From: Streptomyces koelreuteriae
GTDB taxonomy: Bacteria; Actinomycetota; Actinomycetes; Streptomycetales; Streptomycetaceae
Length of the DNA: 64,000 nt
Direction of reading: 5' to 3'
NCBI RefSeq assembly: GCF_018604545.1
Contig: NZ_CP075896.1
Coordinates: 248,001 to 312,000, forward strand
A program made the translations under genes and the position numbers. The notes below the pieces were generated by a model. That model was not told the DNA's origin. It saw only the letters and a program-made list of their open reading frames with translations, and searched no databases. Positions 61,943 to 64,000 of the stretch are shown in pieces. How positions within the stretch are numbered: the first letter of the stretch is position 1; each line of letters begins with the position of its first letter.

Positions 61943-62149
61943 ATGTCGACGTCACAGCCCCCCGCGTCCCGGCCGCCCGAGGACCGCGCCACCCCGGACC
62001 GCCTGCTCCACGCCCGCACCGGCACCGACGTGTCGCCGGAGGACCTCGTCCTCGCTTCGGGCAAGGACCTCACCCCGCACAACCTCGAATGGGCCAAGCG
62101 CAAGCTGGCGGCCGAGGGGCCCGCCGCGCTCGAGAAGCTGCTTCCGTAA
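61943..62149 (+). CDS. Small hypothetical protein
   Basis: A 68-aa ORF, polar and Pro-rich at the N terminus (STSQPPASRPPEDR). It ends in a conserved-looking helix-forming part (DLVLASGKDLTPHNLEWAKR, KLAAEGPAALEKLLP). AGGAG lies 8 nt before ATG 61943 and a perfect terminator follows, so it is very likely a real gene. No family is recognised; size and charge suggest a small soluble protein. Confidence 0.78.
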   Translation: MSTSQPPASRPPEDRATPDRLLHARTGTDVSPEDLVLASGKDLTPHNLEWAKRKLAAEGPAALEKLLP

Positions 62150-62153
62150 CCGA

Positions 62154-62183
62154 CGGCCCCCTCGGCGGACGCCGAGGGGGCCG
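62154..62183. terminator. Perfect 14-bp bidirectional terminator hairpin
   Basis: CGGCCCCCTCGGCG, GA, CGCCGAGGGGGCCG, placed 4 nt after the stop of the 68-aa gene and 19 nt from the stop of the DUF5709 gene. Confidence 0.85.
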
Positions 62184-62202
62184 ACTTGGGGCCGCTGGCG
62201 GT

Positions 62203-62709
62203 TCACGCCCTGTCGTCGTCCCCGGGCAGGGTGCTGTCGTCCTCCACCACGTGCACGGCGGCCTCCTCCGCGCCGGCCGCTCCGCCGTCGATGCCGATGT
62301 CGGTCGCGACGGTCTCCCTCGTGGTGTCGGCGTGGGCTCCCTCGTCCGGGGCGACCAGACGGCCGGCACGGGCGGTGCCCGCCTGCGGGTCCACCGGTTC
62401 GCCGTCGCTGTCGGGGCTGTCGCCCACGCCGTCCCCGGCCGGCTCGGCCGACACGTCGGGGACCTCCTGGGACAGCCGCTCGTCGAGGGTCTCGCCCTCG
62501 TGCTGCTCGGCGGCGGTGGTGCCCGTCTTGGTGACTCCGAGCGGCTTCTCCGGCGGGGAGTAGCCCTCGTCGAGAGTGTCGTCGTAGGTCCGCTCACCGA
62601 CGGCGTCCTGCAGATCCAGCGGCGCGGCGTCCGCCTGCTCCTCGTTGGTCCCGGTGGGCTGGTACGCGTCGTCCGCCATCGGTTCGGGGCGCATGGGTTG
62701 CGTGCCCAT
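62203..62709 (-). CDS. DUF5709-domain protein
   Basis: A 168-aa very acidic, probably disordered protein. The core TYDDTLDEGYSPPEKPLGVT followed by KTGTTAAEQHEGETLDERLS is the DUF5709 signature, found across actinomycetes. ATG 62709 has GGGAGG 8 nt upstream. No membrane or signal sequence is present. Function is unknown; the acidic composition suggests a stress or hydrophilin-like role, which is speculation. Confidence 0.88.
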   Translation of the reverse strand: MGTQPMRPEPMADDAYQPTGTNEEQADAAPLDLQDAVGERTYDDTLDEGYSPPEKPLGVTKTGTTAAEQHEGETLDERLSQEVPDVSAEPAGDGVGDSPDSDGEPVDPQAGTARAGRLVAPDEGAHADTTRETVATDIGIDGGAAGAEEAAVHVVEDDSTLPGDDDRA

Positions 62710-62783
62710 CACTTCTGCCTCCCTGTCGCTGCGTCGACTCGTCGGTCTCATGTGCCCGTTCCGCGTTTCCCGATACGCGGGCT

Positions 62784-64000
62784 CTAACCTCGGCGGCCGG
62801 CACCCTGTCCCGCGGCGGGCGCGGGTGCGACGCGGACGTCCAGGTCCGAGATCCGGTGGACGGGCCAGGCGCGGGCGTAGCGGGGCGGGGTGCCGCCGGC
62901 CGGTGCGATGTGGGCGACCGGGAGACGGTCGGCGGTGCGCAGGACGGCGCCCGGGGTGGTGTTCTCGTTGTTGCCGGAGGTCGCGCCCGAGGAGCAGCCG
63001 GTGTAGTAGCCGATCGGGATGGCCTCGTGGCCGGTGAGCAGACAGGGCGGGCGGACGCCGAGCCGGTGCAGCGCGGTGGCGGTGCGGTCCCAGTCGCGGC
63101 GGTTTTCGGTGTTGCGGGACACGGCGCCGTTCAGGACGGCGAGCTGTGCCGCCAGATGCCCGGCCAGGCCGAGCGCGACCAGGGTCGCGGCCACCGGGCG
63201 CCACTTCCCGCCCGGGGCCTTGACCAGGTGCCACAGGGCGTCGGCGACCGGGAGCGCGAGCAGGGCGTAGGTGGGGGTGAGGAAGCGGGGCGCCGCGTAG
63301 CCGATCATGAAGAGGTACGGCAGGGCGGCCGTGGCGGCGCAGGCCAGCGGGACGAGGGTCCGTCCCAGGCGCCGGGCCCGGGCCGCGACGAGCAGTCCGA
63401 GGCCGGCCAGTACGGGCAGGACGAACCACCAGATGACGACCAGGGGGTTGGGCATCGGCCCGGTGCACGGCCGGCACAGGGCCCGGCCGCCCAGGCTGCG
63501 GAGCTGGTCGTCGACGGCGATGTGCCAGCCGAGACCGCCCTGGATGCGGGAGGCTTCCGCCAGGCGCTCCCCCAGACCGCCGTAGCCCACGTACGCCTCG
63601 ATCACCCACGGGACGGCGCCCGCGGCGAGGCCCGCCAGGAGGGTGAGGAGCAGGCGCCGATGGCGGCGCACCAGCGCGAGGACGAGCAGCGGCACGGTGA
63701 CGTAGACCGCGTCGGTGGGCCGCATCCACGCCATGAGCGCGGCGCCGGCGGCGACGCCCCACAGGGCCGCTCGGGCGGAAGGTTCCCGCCGGGCTCGCAG
63801 GAAGCAGCCCACGCAGATCAGGGCTCCGATCGCGACCCAGTAGTTGGGCATGGCCTGCGGGCCGTAGAAGAGGGTGACCCACAGGGAGGCGAAGAGGGCG
63901 CCGCCGACGACCAGGACACGGGTCGGGAACAGCCCCCGCCAGGCGCGCAGGGCCAGGTAGAGGGCGAGGCCGGACAGCAAGGCGAGGTAGACGCGCAGCA
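62784..64000 (-). CDS. Polytopic membrane glycosyltransferase-like protein (GT39/ArnT type), 5' end outside window
   Basis: At least 405 residues of an integral membrane protein with eight or more helices, for example VLVVGGALFASLWVTLFYGP, WVAIGALICVGCFL, LLALRRHRR-flanked segments and VVIWWFVLPVLAGLGLLVAA. The C terminus is a soluble domain with RNTENRRDWDRTATALHRLG and TGHEAIPIGYYTGCSS. This layout fits lipid-phosphate-sugar-dependent mannosyl/arabinosyl transferases, but the N-terminal catalytic Asp-Glu loop lies beyond 64000, so the class is provisional. The reading frame is open to the window edge. Confidence 0.75.
   Translation of the reverse strand, partial: LRVYLALLSGLALYLALRAWRGLFPTRVLVVGGALFASLWVTLFYGPQAMPNYWVAIGALICVGCFLRARREPSARAALWGVAAGAALMAWMRPTDAVYVTVPLLVLALVRRHRRLLLTLLAGLAAGAVPWVIEAYVGYGGLGERLAEASRIQGGLGWHIAVDDQLRSLGGRALCRPCTGPMPNPLVVIWWFVLPVLAGLGLLVAARARRLGRTLVPLACAATAALPYLFMIGYAAPRFLTPTYALLALPVADALWHLVKAPGGKWRPVAATLVALGLAGHLAAQLAVLNGAVSRNTENRRDWDRTATALHRLGVRPPCLLTGHEAIPIGYYTGCSSGATSGNNENTTPGAVLRTADRLPVAHIAPAGGTPPRYARAWPVHRISDLDVRVAPAPAAGQGAGRRG

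Overview
The window is chromosomal DNA of a Streptomyces or very close relative. It has very high GC with strong third-position GC, frequent GTG starts, and many 4-nt ATGA/GTGA stop-start overlaps. It carries a short chaplin, DUF5133 and DUF5709 proteins, a TgmA/TgmB graspetide pair and the cysteine-type leader peptide that streptomycetes place before sulfur genes. There are no rRNA or tRNA genes, no CRISPR array, and one small MITE-like element.

Layout. (1) 1-9007, minus strand: an organosulfur-scavenging operon. It has a 26-aa leader peptide, then SfnG, an SsuE-type FMN reductase, two SfnB-type proteins, an SsuD-type monooxygenase, a DszC-like flavoprotein, and a CUT1-type binding protein and permease that run off the window. 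A divergent LysR regulator (9144-10049) probably controls it. (2) 10168-15892: a TarS-like glycosyltransferase, a secreted M19-like hydrolase with a discoidin domain, a TetR regulator and a nitrilase-family amidase. A 225-bp MITE-like element follows, and its end contains the gdhA stop codon. (3) 16129-26304: a nitrogen/keto-acid block. MHS transporter, pxpA, pxpB, pxpC, SDR, aminotransferase, TetR and gdhA all lie on the minus strand. An RraA-type aldolase and a D-2-hydroxyacid dehydrogenase diverge from them. Three related 16-bp palindromes at the promoters suggest one shared repressor. (4) 26298-38903: an esterase, a PaoABC-like molybdenum oxidoreductase, a repeat-rich membrane protein, the graspetide pair and small regulatory or membrane proteins.

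(5) 39123-49575 is the most striking region. It holds an acyl-CoA carboxylase beta subunit, a fatty acyl-AMP ligase, a single-module PKS with domain order ACP-KS-AT-ACP-TE, a Tat-exported antigen-85-like esterase, a PucR regulator and a secreted cutinase. The same set of families (AccD4, FadD32, Pks13, Ag85, the cutinase-like Rv3802) forms the mycolic-acid condensation locus of Mycobacterium and Corynebacterium. Streptomyces does not make mycolates, so this looks like a Claisen-type lipid-condensing pathway with an unknown product.

(6) 49652-64000: a secreted hydrolase, an aldo/keto reductase, a VOC protein, a LacI regulator lacking its normal DNA-binding head next to a sugar transporter, and HelR with an upstream rifampin-associated element. 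Next come a Gfo/Idh oxidoreductase behind a terminator-like hairpin, a GNAT protein, a PP2C phosphatase, a short chaplin and a partial membrane glycosyltransferase. Several convergent gene pairs are separated by perfect GC hairpins.
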